DNA of 64,000 nucleotides from the NCBI RefSeq assembly GCF_030814955.1, contig NZ_JAUSWB010000002.1:124001-188000 (forward strand), given 5' to 3'. Positions 33,670-42,658 of this stretch are shown here, piece after piece; positions within the stretch are counted from its first letter, which is position 1; each line of letters starts with the position of its first letter. Below the pieces are notes generated by a model that ran no database searches, was not told the DNA's origin, and was given only the letters and a program-made list of their open reading frames with translations. The DNA comes from Planomicrobium stackebrandtii. GTDB taxonomy: Bacteria; Bacillota; Bacilli; Bacillales_A; Planococcaceae. Both the position numbers and the translations under genes were made by a program.

Positions 33670-34902
33670 TTACAATATTTGATCGGCTTTCAACAAACCG
33701 TTCAAAAGGAGATTGGCACTCTTTTCGATGTCTTCAGGGATACTCAATTCTTTTGGACTATGGCTGATGCCGTTGATGCTTTTAACAAATATCATCACTG
33801 AGGGGGTCATTTGCGCCAGGTTCATGGCATCATGCCCTGCCATGCTCGGCAAGATTGTATAAGGAATACCAGATTCAGCCGCTGCCTCTTCTAATATGCC
33901 TATAAGCTGTCTGTCAAAATCGCATTCCTGTGTATTATAGCTGTTGGCTACCGCCATTTTGACGCCATGCCTGTTTTTAATCGCCTGAAATGCCTCATGA
34001 ATTTGCTGAACAAGGCTTTCCCGTTCTTTTTTATTGGCTGATCTTACCTCAAGAGTAAATTCGACACGCCCGGGGATAATATTGGCTGCATTCGGAAACA
34101 CGTCAAACTTCCCCACAGTGGCGACCGTATCGCTATTGAGGGCAAGCGTGAGCTTCTGGACTTCTGCCACCATTTCACCTGCTGCAGCTAGTGCATCTTT
34201 CCGGCTCTTCATGACAGTAGTACCGGAATGGTTCTGCTGTCCTTCTATTGTTACAAGATCGCGGTAAATGCCGACAATGCTGTCGACAATTCCAACGGAT
34301 AGCTTTTCGTTCTCCAGCTTGCTTCCTTGCTCAATATGGAGTTCGAAATAAGCGGCCATTGCCCCTTTTTCTTCTTCATCCATCAGGGAAAGATCGCCAC
34401 CGGCTTTTTCGATTGCCGTTGCCAAAGTTCTTCCTGTCCTGTCTGATGCCGCCAGTAATTCCTGGGAGACGAGCTTGCCGCTTATCGCACGGCTTCCCAT
34501 GGTCGAAAAGTTAAATTCATTGGCTTCTTCTGCGGTGAAAGAGACGATTTGAAGTGGATGAGCCAATGTAATATGATGATCAATTAAAGTCTGAACAACT
34601 TCTTTTGCAGCCAAGACACCCAGAGCCCCATCGTATTTTCCGCCGTTTGGTACAGTATCCAGGTGAGACCCAATTACCAGAGGAACATCTTTTTCCCCAG
34701 AGCCGGGTAAAGTTCCCCAGATATTGGCGATTGAGTCTACTGAGACGCTCATGCCTAACGCTTTTAATTCCTGAGTGAAAAGATTGCGCACTTCATAATC
34801 TGCGGCCGAAAAACTGGGGCGATTTACACCGCCGTTTTTATCCTTTCCATATGTAGCATAAGCTTCAATGTTTGCCATCAGACGGTCTATGTTAATTTCC
34901 AT
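33670..34902 (-). CDS. Zn-dependent hydrolase, hydantoinase/carbamoylase (allantoate amidohydrolase) family, M20
   Basis: A 410-residue M20-type amidohydrolase. Metal motifs are IGSHLDTVPNGGKYDGALG near residue 78 and FTAEEANEFNFSTMGSRA near 127; HIEQGSKLENEKLSVGIVD and NHSGTTVMKSRKDAL belong to the family, and AGHDAMNLAQM lies near the C-terminus. Members cleave N-carbamoyl-amino acids, allantoate or ureidoglycolate. No purine or hydantoin genes are next to it, so an N-carbamoyl-amino acid is the simplest guess. It is divergent from the M20D amidohydrolase at 35037. Confidence 0.87.
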   Translation of the reverse strand: MEINIDRLMANIEAYATYGKDKNGGVNRPSFSAADYEVRNLFTQELKALGMSVSVDSIANIWGTLPGSGEKDVPLVIGSHLDTVPNGGKYDGALGVLAAKEVVQTLIDHHITLAHPLQIVSFTAEEANEFNFSTMGSRAISGKLVSQELLAASDRTGRTLATAIEKAGGDLSLMDEEEKGAMAAYFELHIEQGSKLENEKLSVGIVDSIVGIYRDLVTIEGQQNHSGTTVMKSRKDALAAAGEMVAEVQKLTLALNSDTVATVGKFDVFPNAANIIPGRVEFTLEVRSANKKERESLVQQIHEAFQAIKNRHGVKMAVANSYNTQECDFDRQLIGILEEAAAESGIPYTILPSMAGHDAMNLAQMTPSVMIFVKSINGISHSPKELSIPEDIEKSANLLLNGLLKADQIL

Positions 34903-35036
34903 TTATACACATCCCTTCATGTGAATTTATCCTTCAATAGTAACATAATTATCATTAAATTATGAATACTCGACACAGCTTTTTTTATCTATGATATCCT
35001 CGAAAAGAGAAATAAAAACAGAAAGGATGAAAAGCG

Positions 35037-36203
35037 ATGGCAATTATCGACCAAGTAAAAGAAATCAGGAGAGCTCTGCATCAAAATCCGGAACTGGGTG
35101 GAGAGGAATGGGAGACTTCAAAACGCATACAGGAAGAGCTGCAGAAAGCGGGAATTCCATTTAAAACCGGGTTTGCCAAAACGGGAGTTCTTGGTGTAAT
35201 TGAGGGCAACAGTGAAGGTGGAACAGTAGCATTGCGCGCGGATATTGATGCACTTCCGATTTTGGAAAAGTCAGCTGTCGACTTTAAATCCAAAGTGGAT
35301 GGCAAAATGCACGCTTGCGGCCATGACGCGCATACGTCGATGCTCCTAGGAACAGCTTTTAAACTGCAGGAAATGAAAGAGCAGCTGCCAGGACGTGTCC
35401 TGCTGGTTTTTCAGCCGAATGAAGAAGCATCGCCAATCGGCGGAGCGAGACCGATGATGGAAGATGGTCTCTTTGATGAATTCAAGCCGGATGTCATTTT
35501 TGGCCAGCATGTTTGGCCGGATCTGCCTGTCGGCCAGATTGGCATACGCGACAAGGAAATGATGGGCGCTTCTGATACATTGTCTTTCACAATAAAAGGT
35601 GCAGGTGGGCATGCCAGCATGCCGCATCAAGGAAAAGATGCCATCGTCGTGACCGCTGAGTTCATCTCATCGCTGCAGTCGATTGTCAGCCGCAATGTAA
35701 ACCCATTGGAATCTGCCGTCATTACCATTGGCACAATCAATGGGGGCTACCGCTACAACGTGATAGCGGATCAAGTAGTTTTAAAAGGGACTGTTCGCAC
35801 ATACAGCCAGAAAGCCAAAGACACCGTAAAACGCCGTCTGGAAAACTTGGTGAAAGGCTTTGAAATCGCTTACGAAGTGCAAATTGATTTTGAATATGTG
35901 GACGGCTATGGCGCCACTATCAACACTCCAGAATGGGCAGAGTTGGTGAGGGGCAGTGCAGCGCAATTGCTGGGAGAAGCCGCTTTGCCAGAGGTGGATC
36001 CATCTATGGCAGGAGAGGATTTCTCCCGGTTTCTAGAGAACATTCCCGGAGCTTTCTATTGGCTCGGCTGTTCAAAAGAGGATGAGAAAGCTCCGAAACC
36101 CCTTCACGATCCAGAATTCTTTTTTGACGAATCTGCTTTAGAAGTAGGAATCGAAACCATGGTGAAAGTGACAGTCGATGCATTGAAAAAGTTGGAAGGA
36201 TAA
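35037..36203 (+). CDS. M20D amidohydrolase (N-acyl-amino acid / IAA-amino acid hydrolase-like)
   Basis: A 388-residue M20D peptidase. Metal motifs are MHACGHDAHTSMLLG near residue 91, VLLVFQPNEEASPIGGARPM near 121 and PSMAGEDFSRFL near 323, with the dimerisation loop HASMPHQGKDAI between. Such enzymes remove acyl groups from amino acids. It is followed by an AbgT transporter and an AbgA-like hydrolase, so a role in using N-acyl or p-aminobenzoyl-glutamate-like compounds is likely. AAGGATG precedes the ATG. Confidence 0.88.
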   Translation: MAIIDQVKEIRRALHQNPELGGEEWETSKRIQEELQKAGIPFKTGFAKTGVLGVIEGNSEGGTVALRADIDALPILEKSAVDFKSKVDGKMHACGHDAHTSMLLGTAFKLQEMKEQLPGRVLLVFQPNEEASPIGGARPMMEDGLFDEFKPDVIFGQHVWPDLPVGQIGIRDKEMMGASDTLSFTIKGAGGHASMPHQGKDAIVVTAEFISSLQSIVSRNVNPLESAVITIGTINGGYRYNVIADQVVLKGTVRTYSQKAKDTVKRRLENLVKGFEIAYEVQIDFEYVDGYGATINTPEWAELVRGSAAQLLGEAALPEVDPSMAGEDFSRFLENIPGAFYWLGCSKEDEKAPKPLHDPEFFFDESALEVGIETMVKVTVDALKKLEG

Positions 36204-36256
36204 TTTTGGTAAACACGTATAAATATAAAAAGAAGTGAATTAATTATCGGAATCGC

Positions 36257-36286
36257 TTGATTATTTGCAGTTTTTTTGCCTATAAT
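36257..36286 (+). promoter_or_regulatory. Sigma-A-type promoter of the AbgT gene
   Basis: TTGATT (36257-36262), 18-base spacer, TATAAT (36281-36286), 44 bases before the start. Confidence 0.65.
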
Positions 36287-36329
36287 ATTAAAAAAGTTAA
36301 GATTTTAAAGAAGTTGAGGGGGGCGTATT

Positions 36330-37859
36330 ATGAAGAAGCCGGAACAGAACGGAGAAAAGAAAGGGATTTTTATCCGTTTCCTGAATGTCGTAGAAAAACT
36401 CGGGAACAAATTGCCAGATCCGTTTATGATATTTGTGTATTTGGCACTCGGAGTAATAGTTGCGTCATTTATCTTTAGTTTATTCGATGCTGCTGTTGTC
36501 CATCCAGGTACTGGCGAAACTTTGGCCATTCAAAACTTGTTATCAGGTTTAGGACTGCAGTATATCGTAACTTCCATGCTGGAGAATTTTACAGGTTTTG
36601 CACCGTTGGGAACCGTTTTGGCAATCATGTTAGGAATTGGATTAGCTGAGAAAGTGGGATTACTGGAAGTTGTTATCCGTAAAACTATTTTAAAAGCACC
36701 TGCTTCACTCGTTACATATGCGATAGCTTTCGTAGGAATCATGGGGAATATTGCATCCGATGCGGCACAAATTCTCATACCGCCCCTCGCTGCAATGGTC
36801 TTTTATAAAATTGGCCGTCATCCGCTGGCCGGATTGGCTGTCGGTTTTGCCAGTGCCGGAGCTGGATTTACAGCGAATTTACTGATTGTTGGGACAGACG
36901 CATTGCTGTCAGGAATTTCGACAGAAGCTGCTGCGATTCTTAATGATCAAATCATCGTTACGCCAGCCGATAACTGGTACTTTAATATTGTTTCTGTTTT
37001 TGTATTGACCGTAGTTGCTGCTCTAGTAACTGAAAAAATTATCGAACCAAAGCTTGGAAAGTATGAAGGCGATAAAATAATTGATGTTAGCGCAGAAGAA
37101 AATCCGAAAGCCAACAAAGGGCTGCGGAATGCCGGATTGGCGGCACTGGCGTATCTCACAATTATCGTCGTACTGATTGCATGGCCTGGCTCAAGTTTGC
37201 GCAATGAAGAAGGCGGATTGATACCCTCTCCGTTCTTGACCGGGATTGTTCCATTTATCTTGGGACTTTTTCTGGTGCTTGGAGTTGCCTATGGAAAAAC
37301 GACGGGTGCAATCAAAACTTCACGTGATGCTGTAGGCTTTATGGGCGAATCCATTAAGGATATGTCAGGATTTATCGTGTTGATTTTTGCCGCATCCCAG
37401 TTTATTGCTTACTTTACGTGGACGAATATTGGAACGTGGATTGCAGTGAATGGCGCTGAGTTGCTGACTGAGATCAATTTCACCGGTATATATCTTATTA
37501 TCGGATACATCCTTTTTACATCTATGCTGAACTTCCTGATTTCTTCAGGGTCTGCAAAATGGGCTCTGGAAGCACCGGTTTTTGTGCCGCTATTTATGCA
37601 ATTGGGTTATCATCCGGCTTTCACACAAATGGCTTATCGGATCGGGGATTCTTCGACAAATATAGTGACTCCTTTAAATCCATATTTCATCGTGGTACTG
37701 TCTTTTGTAAGGGAATACGATAAAAAAGCGGGAATGGGAACATTGATTTCATTGATGATTCCATATACTTTATCCTTCCTGCTTGTTTGGATCATCATGT
37801 TCTTGATTTTCTTCTACGCTGGGTGGCAGTTCGGACCAGGAATTACGCCTTATTTATAA
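36330..37859 (+). CDS. AbgT family transporter
   Basis: A 509-residue carrier with about 12-13 hydrophobic helices. Family features are the start FLNVVEKLGNKLPDPFMIFVYL, the hairpin SDAAQILIPPLAAMVFYKIGRHPLAGLA, and the C-terminal SSGSAKWALEAPVFVPLFMQLGYHPAFTQMAYRIGDSSTNIVTPLNPY. E. coli AbgT imports p-aminobenzoyl-glutamate; others export sulfonamides. It lies between two M20 hydrolases, which supports import of an N-acyl or aminobenzoyl amino acid. Confidence 0.93.
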   Translation: MKKPEQNGEKKGIFIRFLNVVEKLGNKLPDPFMIFVYLALGVIVASFIFSLFDAAVVHPGTGETLAIQNLLSGLGLQYIVTSMLENFTGFAPLGTVLAIMLGIGLAEKVGLLEVVIRKTILKAPASLVTYAIAFVGIMGNIASDAAQILIPPLAAMVFYKIGRHPLAGLAVGFASAGAGFTANLLIVGTDALLSGISTEAAAILNDQIIVTPADNWYFNIVSVFVLTVVAALVTEKIIEPKLGKYEGDKIIDVSAEENPKANKGLRNAGLAALAYLTIIVVLIAWPGSSLRNEEGGLIPSPFLTGIVPFILGLFLVLGVAYGKTTGAIKTSRDAVGFMGESIKDMSGFIVLIFAASQFIAYFTWTNIGTWIAVNGAELLTEINFTGIYLIIGYILFTSMLNFLISSGSAKWALEAPVFVPLFMQLGYHPAFTQMAYRIGDSSTNIVTPLNPYFIVVLSFVREYDKKAGMGTLISLMIPYTLSFLLVWIIMFLIFFYAGWQFGPGITPYL

Positions 37860-37868
37860 AAACGATTT

Positions 37869-37901
37869 GCTCATTGATGGTTTTTACACCCATCAATGAG
37901 C
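37869..37901 (+). terminator. Possible terminator after AbgT gene
   Basis: GCTCATTGATGG pairs with CCATCAATGAGC; the T run after it is short, so read-through into the abgA-like gene is possible. Confidence 0.6.
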
Positions 37902-37957
37902 CTTTCTATACCATAAAAAAAAATTAACTAATAACTTGAAAATCAGGAGGGACGCAA

Positions 37958-39256
37958 GTGACAGAGAAACTAATCAATGAGGAATTGCAAATACAAATGG
38001 TCAGTTGGCGCCGCGATTTGCATAAGCATGCGGAATCCGGGTTTTTGGAGATGCGTACGGCTTCGCTTGTTGCCGGCCGGTTATCCCGACTTGGCTACCC
38101 GCTGAAAATGGCAGAAGAAGTTATGAAAGCCGACCAGCGGATGGGTATGCCAAGCCAGGAAATTTTGGCTGCGCATTACAAATGGGCCGAAGCGAACGGA
38201 GCTGACTTGGAATGGCTGCCAAACTTCAAAGACGGCATGACGGGAATCGTCGCTGTACTTGAAACGGGAAGACCAGGTCCGACACTGGCTTACCGCTTTG
38301 ATATGGATGCATTAGACATACAGGAAGAAATGGCTGAAGGCCACATACCATTCGATCAAGGCTTCCAGTCCGTTAATGCAGATAAAATGCATGCCTGTGC
38401 ACACGACGGGCACACTTCGATTGGGCTTGGGTTTGCTGAAACCTTGATGAGCAATAAAGAAAAACTGGCTGGAACAATCAAATTGATTTTCCAGCCTGCA
38501 GAAGAAGGGACGCGTGGTGCGAAATCCATGGTAGCGGCAGGGGTCGTTGATGACGTAGATGTCTTTATCGCAATGCACCTTGGAACCGGCGTGCCAACGG
38601 GGGAATTTGTGGCTGGCAATGCCGGCTTCTTGGCTACTACCAAACTGGACGTAGTTTTCAAAGGGGTTGCTTCTCATGCAGGCGGCAAGCCGGAAGAAGG
38701 GCGCAATGCATTGATGGCTGCCTCTTCTGCGATTCTCGGGTTGAACGGAATTCCGCGCCATTCGGCAGGAGCTTCAAGAATTAATGTCGGTGTTTTAAAC
38801 GCAGGATCGGGACGCAATATCATTCCGGCAACGGCTCAAATGAAAATTGAAACACGTGGGGAAACTTCTGAAATCAATGATTATATCCGGACGCAGGCAT
38901 TTGCAGTGCTGGAAGGCGCAGCAGCAATGTACGGGGTAGAAGTAAGCACCGATGTAGTTGGGGAAGCCAAAAGCAGCATTCCAAGCAAAGAATTGGTGGA
39001 AACTTTACACAGCATAGCTCAATCCTCTCCTTTCTTTACTAAAACCATTGATTGGTCCACCGATTCGGCGGGGTCCGAAGATGCGACTTATTACATGGAG
39101 CACGTAAAAGCCCATGGTGGACTGGCGACTTATTGCATCGTCGGGAGCGATCTGGCGGCAGGTCATCACAATGAACGATTTGATTTTGATGAAGCATCGA
39201 TGCTGTCTGCAGTTGATGTGCTGTACCGTTCTGCATTGAAAATAAGCAAGGCATAA
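37958..39256 (+). CDS. Aminobenzoyl-glutamate hydrolase subunit A-like amidohydrolase (M20D)
   Basis: A 432-residue AbgA-like M20D protein. Motifs: SWRRDLHKHAESGFLEMRTA at the N-terminus, KMHACAHDGHTSIGLG near residue 143, IFQPAEEGTRGAKSM near 178, and HASGGKPEEG-like SHAGGKPEEGRNAL. The ~50-residue insertion (residues 45-85) with NGADLEWLP is typical of AbgA. In E. coli AbgA pairs with AbgB to cleave p-aminobenzoyl-glutamate. The only AbgB-like gene here is 20 kb away at 58979-60412 on the other strand. GTG start with CAGGAGGG upstream. Confidence 0.87.
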   Translation: MTEKLINEELQIQMVSWRRDLHKHAESGFLEMRTASLVAGRLSRLGYPLKMAEEVMKADQRMGMPSQEILAAHYKWAEANGADLEWLPNFKDGMTGIVAVLETGRPGPTLAYRFDMDALDIQEEMAEGHIPFDQGFQSVNADKMHACAHDGHTSIGLGFAETLMSNKEKLAGTIKLIFQPAEEGTRGAKSMVAAGVVDDVDVFIAMHLGTGVPTGEFVAGNAGFLATTKLDVVFKGVASHAGGKPEEGRNALMAASSAILGLNGIPRHSAGASRINVGVLNAGSGRNIIPATAQMKIETRGETSEINDYIRTQAFAVLEGAAAMYGVEVSTDVVGEAKSSIPSKELVETLHSIAQSSPFFTKTIDWSTDSAGSEDATYYMEHVKAHGGLATYCIVGSDLAAGHHNERFDFDEASMLSAVDVLYRSALKISKA

Positions 39257-39292
39257 AGAAAAGACGGCAGGAATTTTCTGCCGTCTTTTCTT
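39257..39292. terminator. Bidirectional terminator between abgA-like and dctM genes
   Basis: AAGAAAAGACGGCAG / CTGCCGTCTTTTCTT with loop GAATTTT. Nearly the same stem recurs at 58941-58972. Confidence 0.88.
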
Positions 39293-39334
39293 ATGGATAA
39301 ATTTATGATTGGTCTCATTTTTAAAAAGCTGTTA

Positions 39335-40600
39335 TTAAGTTAAAAACAGTGAAATCTGAGGGAAGATGATGACCAGTATTAAAACAATGATGAATATCAT
39401 AAAGAATGGGATAACGCCTTTTATAACTTGTTCAACCTTTTCCCCGGTTATCCCACTGACCACGAAGAGGTTGAGGCCGACTGGCGGTGTAATCATACCC
39501 AATTCCATGTTGACAACCATAATGATGGCGAAATGGATGACATCAATCTCCAACGCGCTAATAATCGGCAACAAGATCGGCAAGGTAATCAAAATGATTG
39601 CTGTCGGTTCCAGGAACATTCCAAGAACGAAGAACAGCAAACTGACAATAATAAGGAATGTCCATTTGTTGAATCCACTGTCGCTGACCCAGGCTGCGAA
39701 ATCCTGTGGAACTTGTTCAGTAGTCAGGAACATTCCGAAAACAAGTGCTGCTGCAATGATCAGGAAGATCATGGAAGTAGTATTGATGGACTCTTTGGTA
39801 ATTTCGATAAACTGGGACCAGGTCATTTCTCTGTAAATGACTATAGACACGATAATTGCATATAAAGCAGCGACAAATGATGCTTCTGTCGGCGTAACAA
39901 TACCTGTATAGATGCTCCCTAGAATTAGGACTGGCATCACGAGTCCCCAAGTAGCTTTTAGTGTAGGGCGCCACCGTTCGTTTAACGGAACTTTCGGCAA
40001 GCCGCCGTAGTTTTTTCGGTGCGCTACAATTACCGCATAGACAATCAAAGCCAAGCCAAGTAAAAGACCTGGGAGGATACCTGCAGAAAATAATCTTCCT
40101 GTAGACTGTTCAGAAACAGATCCGTAAAGAATTAACGGAATCGATGGGGGAATCAAAATGCCCAAAGTTCCGGCCGAAGCAACGAGACCCATCGAATAAC
40201 TCTTTTCATAGCCTGCTTTGACCATCATCGGAATCATTATGGCACCGATGGCAGCAGCTGTTGCAGGGCTGGAACCAGAAATCGCTGCAAAAATCATACA
40301 GGTGATGACAGTTACTACGGACAAGCCGCCTTTGGTGTGGCCCACCCATGATCGGATGCACTCAATCAAGTATTTGGATATTCCGCCTTTGGCCATGATC
40401 AGCCCAGCGAAAACAAATCCTGGTATTGCCATTAACGTGGTGCTGTTGACGCCTGTAAACATTCTCTGAATAACAGTGTTTAATGAAAAATCTACCATGT
40501 AGAGACCGACAATACTGGAAACCGCTAAGCTGATAGCAATCGGCACCCGCAAGAAAGCAAAGACAAAAAGTAATACGATTACGATTACAGCTGCTTCCAT
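39335..40600 (-). CDS. dctM: TRAP transporter large permease (DctM)
   Basis: A 421-residue membrane protein with about 12 helices, the ion-coupled permease of a tripartite dicarboxylate transporter. Landmarks: FAFLRVPIAISLAVSSIVGLY, MAIPGFVFAGLIMAKGG, AISGSSPATAAAIGAIMIPMM, GILIPPSIPLILYG and ITPPVGLNLFVVSGI. Its start overlaps the dctQ end by 16 bases. The operon dctQ-dctM is divergent from the binding-protein gene dctP. Confidence 0.95.
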   Translation of the reverse strand: MEAAVIVIVLLFVFAFLRVPIAISLAVSSIVGLYMVDFSLNTVIQRMFTGVNSTTLMAIPGFVFAGLIMAKGGISKYLIECIRSWVGHTKGGLSVVTVITCMIFAAISGSSPATAAAIGAIMIPMMVKAGYEKSYSMGLVASAGTLGILIPPSIPLILYGSVSEQSTGRLFSAGILPGLLLGLALIVYAVIVAHRKNYGGLPKVPLNERWRPTLKATWGLVMPVLILGSIYTGIVTPTEASFVAALYAIIVSIVIYREMTWSQFIEITKESINTTSMIFLIIAAALVFGMFLTTEQVPQDFAAWVSDSGFNKWTFLIIVSLLFFVLGMFLEPTAIILITLPILLPIISALEIDVIHFAIIMVVNMELGMITPPVGLNLFVVSGITGEKVEQVIKGVIPFFMIFIIVLILVIIFPQISLFLT

Positions 40601-41085
40601 TCTGCATCTCCTCCGCCCGTAACATTTTCTTTCTTGACAAAGTAACGATAAGCTTTTTCACAAAAACGGATAAACAACAAAGTTCCAGCAATCGGCATGA
40701 TCAAGTAATTAATCCAGATCGGAAAGCCGACATCGATCGTTTTGATATCCTGGCTGTAAGCAGTCATCACCATGTCCATTCCGGTCCAAATGATGAAAAT
40801 GCTGAAGGCTGCTCCGATCAACAGCGTAACCACTTGCGAGAAGTGCTGCATTTTGGGGCCGAACCGATCATAGACTACATCTATCGCAATATGCTTGTCT
40901 TCTTTTAAAGCTGAAGAAAAGCCGATGAAGATGGCCCATACTAAAAGCATGGTATAAATCTCTGTGGCCCAGCTCTGGGAAGTGCCAACAATATAGCGCA
41001 TGAAGACGGAGTAGAGGCTGATGCCAATTCCAATTAAGAACAGGACAATCGAGAAAGCGCTTTCAATACGATCCAGGTATTTCAT
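40585..41085 (-). CDS. dctQ: TRAP transporter small permease (DctQ)
   Basis: A 166-residue four-helix membrane subunit. The pattern LFLIGIGISLYSVFMRYIVGTSQSWATEIYTMLLVWAIFIG, with R-Y near the first helix and E in the second, is typical of DctQ. It pairs with DctM. It starts on the minus strand facing dctP, with AAGGGGGA upstream. The promoter candidate is at 41137-41165. Confidence 0.92.
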   Translation of the reverse strand: MKYLDRIESAFSIVLFLIGIGISLYSVFMRYIVGTSQSWATEIYTMLLVWAIFIGFSSALKEDKHIAIDVVYDRFGPKMQHFSQVVTLLIGAAFSIFIIWTGMDMVMTAYSQDIKTIDVGFPIWINYLIMPIAGTLLFIRFCEKAYRYFVKKENVTGGGDAEWKQL

Positions 41086-41108
41086 TTGAATCCCCCTTAA
41101 TCATTTTG

Positions 41109-41122
41109 TATTTTGGATACGA
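41109..41122. promoter_or_regulatory. Operator candidate, TTTTGGATAC copy 1 (dctQ side)
   Basis: GTATTTTGGATACGA lies 17-26 bases after the dctQM promoter -10 box. The core is the reverse complement of the copy at 41346-41358 and resembles 52132-52141. It could bind the GntR/FCD regulator encoded at 50253. Confidence 0.45.
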
Positions 41123-41136
41123 GAAGAATTAGTCAA

Positions 41137-41165
41137 ATCATAATACAAGTTAAACTCAATAACAA
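41137..41165 (-). promoter_or_regulatory. Promoter candidate for dctQM
   Basis: Minus strand TTGTTA (41165-41160), 17-base spacer, TATGAT (41142-41137), 52 bases before dctQ. Confidence 0.55.
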
Positions 41166-41307
41166 GTTAAATTTTTGAATTCACAGAAAATTAATTAGCA
41201 GATAAAATGTTTAAATTATGCTTTTTGATATTCTATTATGAAGTAATGCTTAACTAAAGAAATTTAAAAAATGTATTTGTTTAAAAAATAGAAAATTTAA
41301 ATTTTTC

Positions 41308-41336
41308 TTTACATTCTTTTTCTTCTATGCTAATTT
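41308..41336 (+). promoter_or_regulatory. Promoter candidate for dctP
   Basis: TTTACA (41308-41313), 17-base spacer, TAATTT (41331-41336). The start codon is 168 bases further, so the transcript would have a long leader; I see no gene in it. The intergenic gap 41086-41504 is otherwise very A+T-rich and empty. Confidence 0.5.
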
Positions 41337-41345
41337 TGTTGTGAG

Positions 41346-41358
41346 TTGTATCCAAAAT
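41346..41358. promoter_or_regulatory. Operator candidate, TTGTATCCAAAAT copy 2 (dctP side)
   Basis: TTGTATCCAAAAT begins 9 bases after the dctP -10 box, where a repressor would block transcription start. It is in inverted orientation to copy 1. Confidence 0.45.
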
Positions 41359-41504
41359 TCACTTAAAGGAGATCAGCTTAAAATTTTTTGTATGCCGGGT
41401 GAACAGGGCTGGAAGAAAGGAAGGTGCAGTTAGAAATGAAAGCCCTTACAAAAATGTTTTAAGTATGCTGCAGATTTAAAAAACCAATAGGGGGTTCTTT
41501 AATT

Positions 41505-42533
41505 ATGAAAAAGCACATTTTTTCCGCATCTCTTTTAATGTCCGTACTTGCATTGGCTGCTTGCGGCAGTGACGAGGCAGCGAGCGGTGGGGAAAGCGGC
41601 GACGGTGTTCAGGAAATGACGATTAAGTTTTCTCACGTTGTAGCTGAAAACACACCGAAGCACCAAGGCGCGTTGGCCATGAAAGAGTATATTGAAACGG
41701 AATCTGATGGAGCCATTGAGGTTGAAATTTATCCAAACAGTTCGTTATTCGGGGATCAAGACGAGTATCAGAACCTGGCATCGAATAACGTTCAATTTAT
41801 TGCACCGGATTTGACTAAATTTGTCGGAAACAATCCACAGTTCAACGTACCTGCACTGCCGTTCATGTTTGAGACCGATGAGCAAGCAATTGAGTTTTGG
41901 GATGGCGAAAAAGGGCAGGAGATCTTAGGAAGCCTTGAAGGCGATGGTGTGCTTGGACTTTCCATGTGGCCGAATGGCGGTAAGCATATTACCAACAATG
42001 AACGGCCAATTGACTCGCCGGATGATTTCCAGGGACTGAAATTCCGTACACAAGGCGGGCAAGTGCTTGAGGAAATTTATTCTGCTATGGGTGCCGGTTC
42101 AGAATCCATTCCGTTTGGAGAGCTTTACACAGCACTGGATCAAGGAGTAGTAGAGGGCCAGGAAAATACGTTCAGCAATATCGAATCCAAGAAATTTGAT
42201 GAGGTTCAAGAATATATGACGATCATGAACCATACACGCGTTGATTATGCTGTTTTCACTAACACTGAATTCTGGGAAAGCATGAATGATGCAACTAAAG
42301 AAATTGTACAGGCCGGATTGGATGAAGGAACAGCGGTGGCACGGGAGGAAGCAATCACGTTGAACGAAGAAGCGCTTGAGTTGATTCGTGAAAGAGGGCT
42401 GGTTGAAATCGTTGAGTTGACGCCTGAACAAATCGAAGAGTTCCGGACAGCATTGGAGCCGATCTATGATGAGTTCGAAGAGCAAATCGGAGCGGATGTA
42501 TACGAAGCAGCACGTGAAGCAGCGGGCCAATAA
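41505..42533 (+). CDS. dctP: TRAP transporter substrate-binding lipoprotein (DctP family)
   Basis: A 342-residue extracellular binding protein. The signal peptide ends in LAAC with Cys20 for lipid attachment. DctP features are IKFSHVVAENTPKHQGALAMK, the conserved Arg region GLKFRTQGGQVLEEIYSAMGA (Arg binds the carboxylate) and EGQENTFSNIESKKF. It captures an organic acid for DctQM, which is encoded divergently. A strong terminator follows. The neighbours suggest a hydroxy- or branched dicarboxylate as ligand. Confidence 0.94.
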   Translation: MKKHIFSASLLMSVLALAACGSDEAASGGESGDGVQEMTIKFSHVVAENTPKHQGALAMKEYIETESDGAIEVEIYPNSSLFGDQDEYQNLASNNVQFIAPDLTKFVGNNPQFNVPALPFMFETDEQAIEFWDGEKGQEILGSLEGDGVLGLSMWPNGGKHITNNERPIDSPDDFQGLKFRTQGGQVLEEIYSAMGAGSESIPFGELYTALDQGVVEGQENTFSNIESKKFDEVQEYMTIMNHTRVDYAVFTNTEFWESMNDATKEIVQAGLDEGTAVAREEAITLNEEALELIRERGLVEIVELTPEQIEEFRTALEPIYDEFEEQIGADVYEAAREAAGQ

Positions 42534-42548
42534 TAGTTGAAGAGAACT

Positions 42549-42581
42549 AAAAAAGTTGGCTGTTTTTTAGCCAACTTTTTT
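42549..42581 (+). terminator. Rho-independent terminator after dctP
   Basis: A6-GTTGGCT, loop of seven, AGCCAAC-T6. Confidence 0.9.
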
Positions 42582-42658
42582 CAGTTTAAATTTTTGAAAA
42601 AGCATCATTGTGTATAGCAGTTTAAGAAAGCCAATAAGCTACAGACAGGAGAATGGAT

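Noticed and set aside
36257-36478. 73-residue frame overlapping the AbgT start
   Set aside because: It runs through the promoter and out of frame into the transporter gene; composition is not protein-like.
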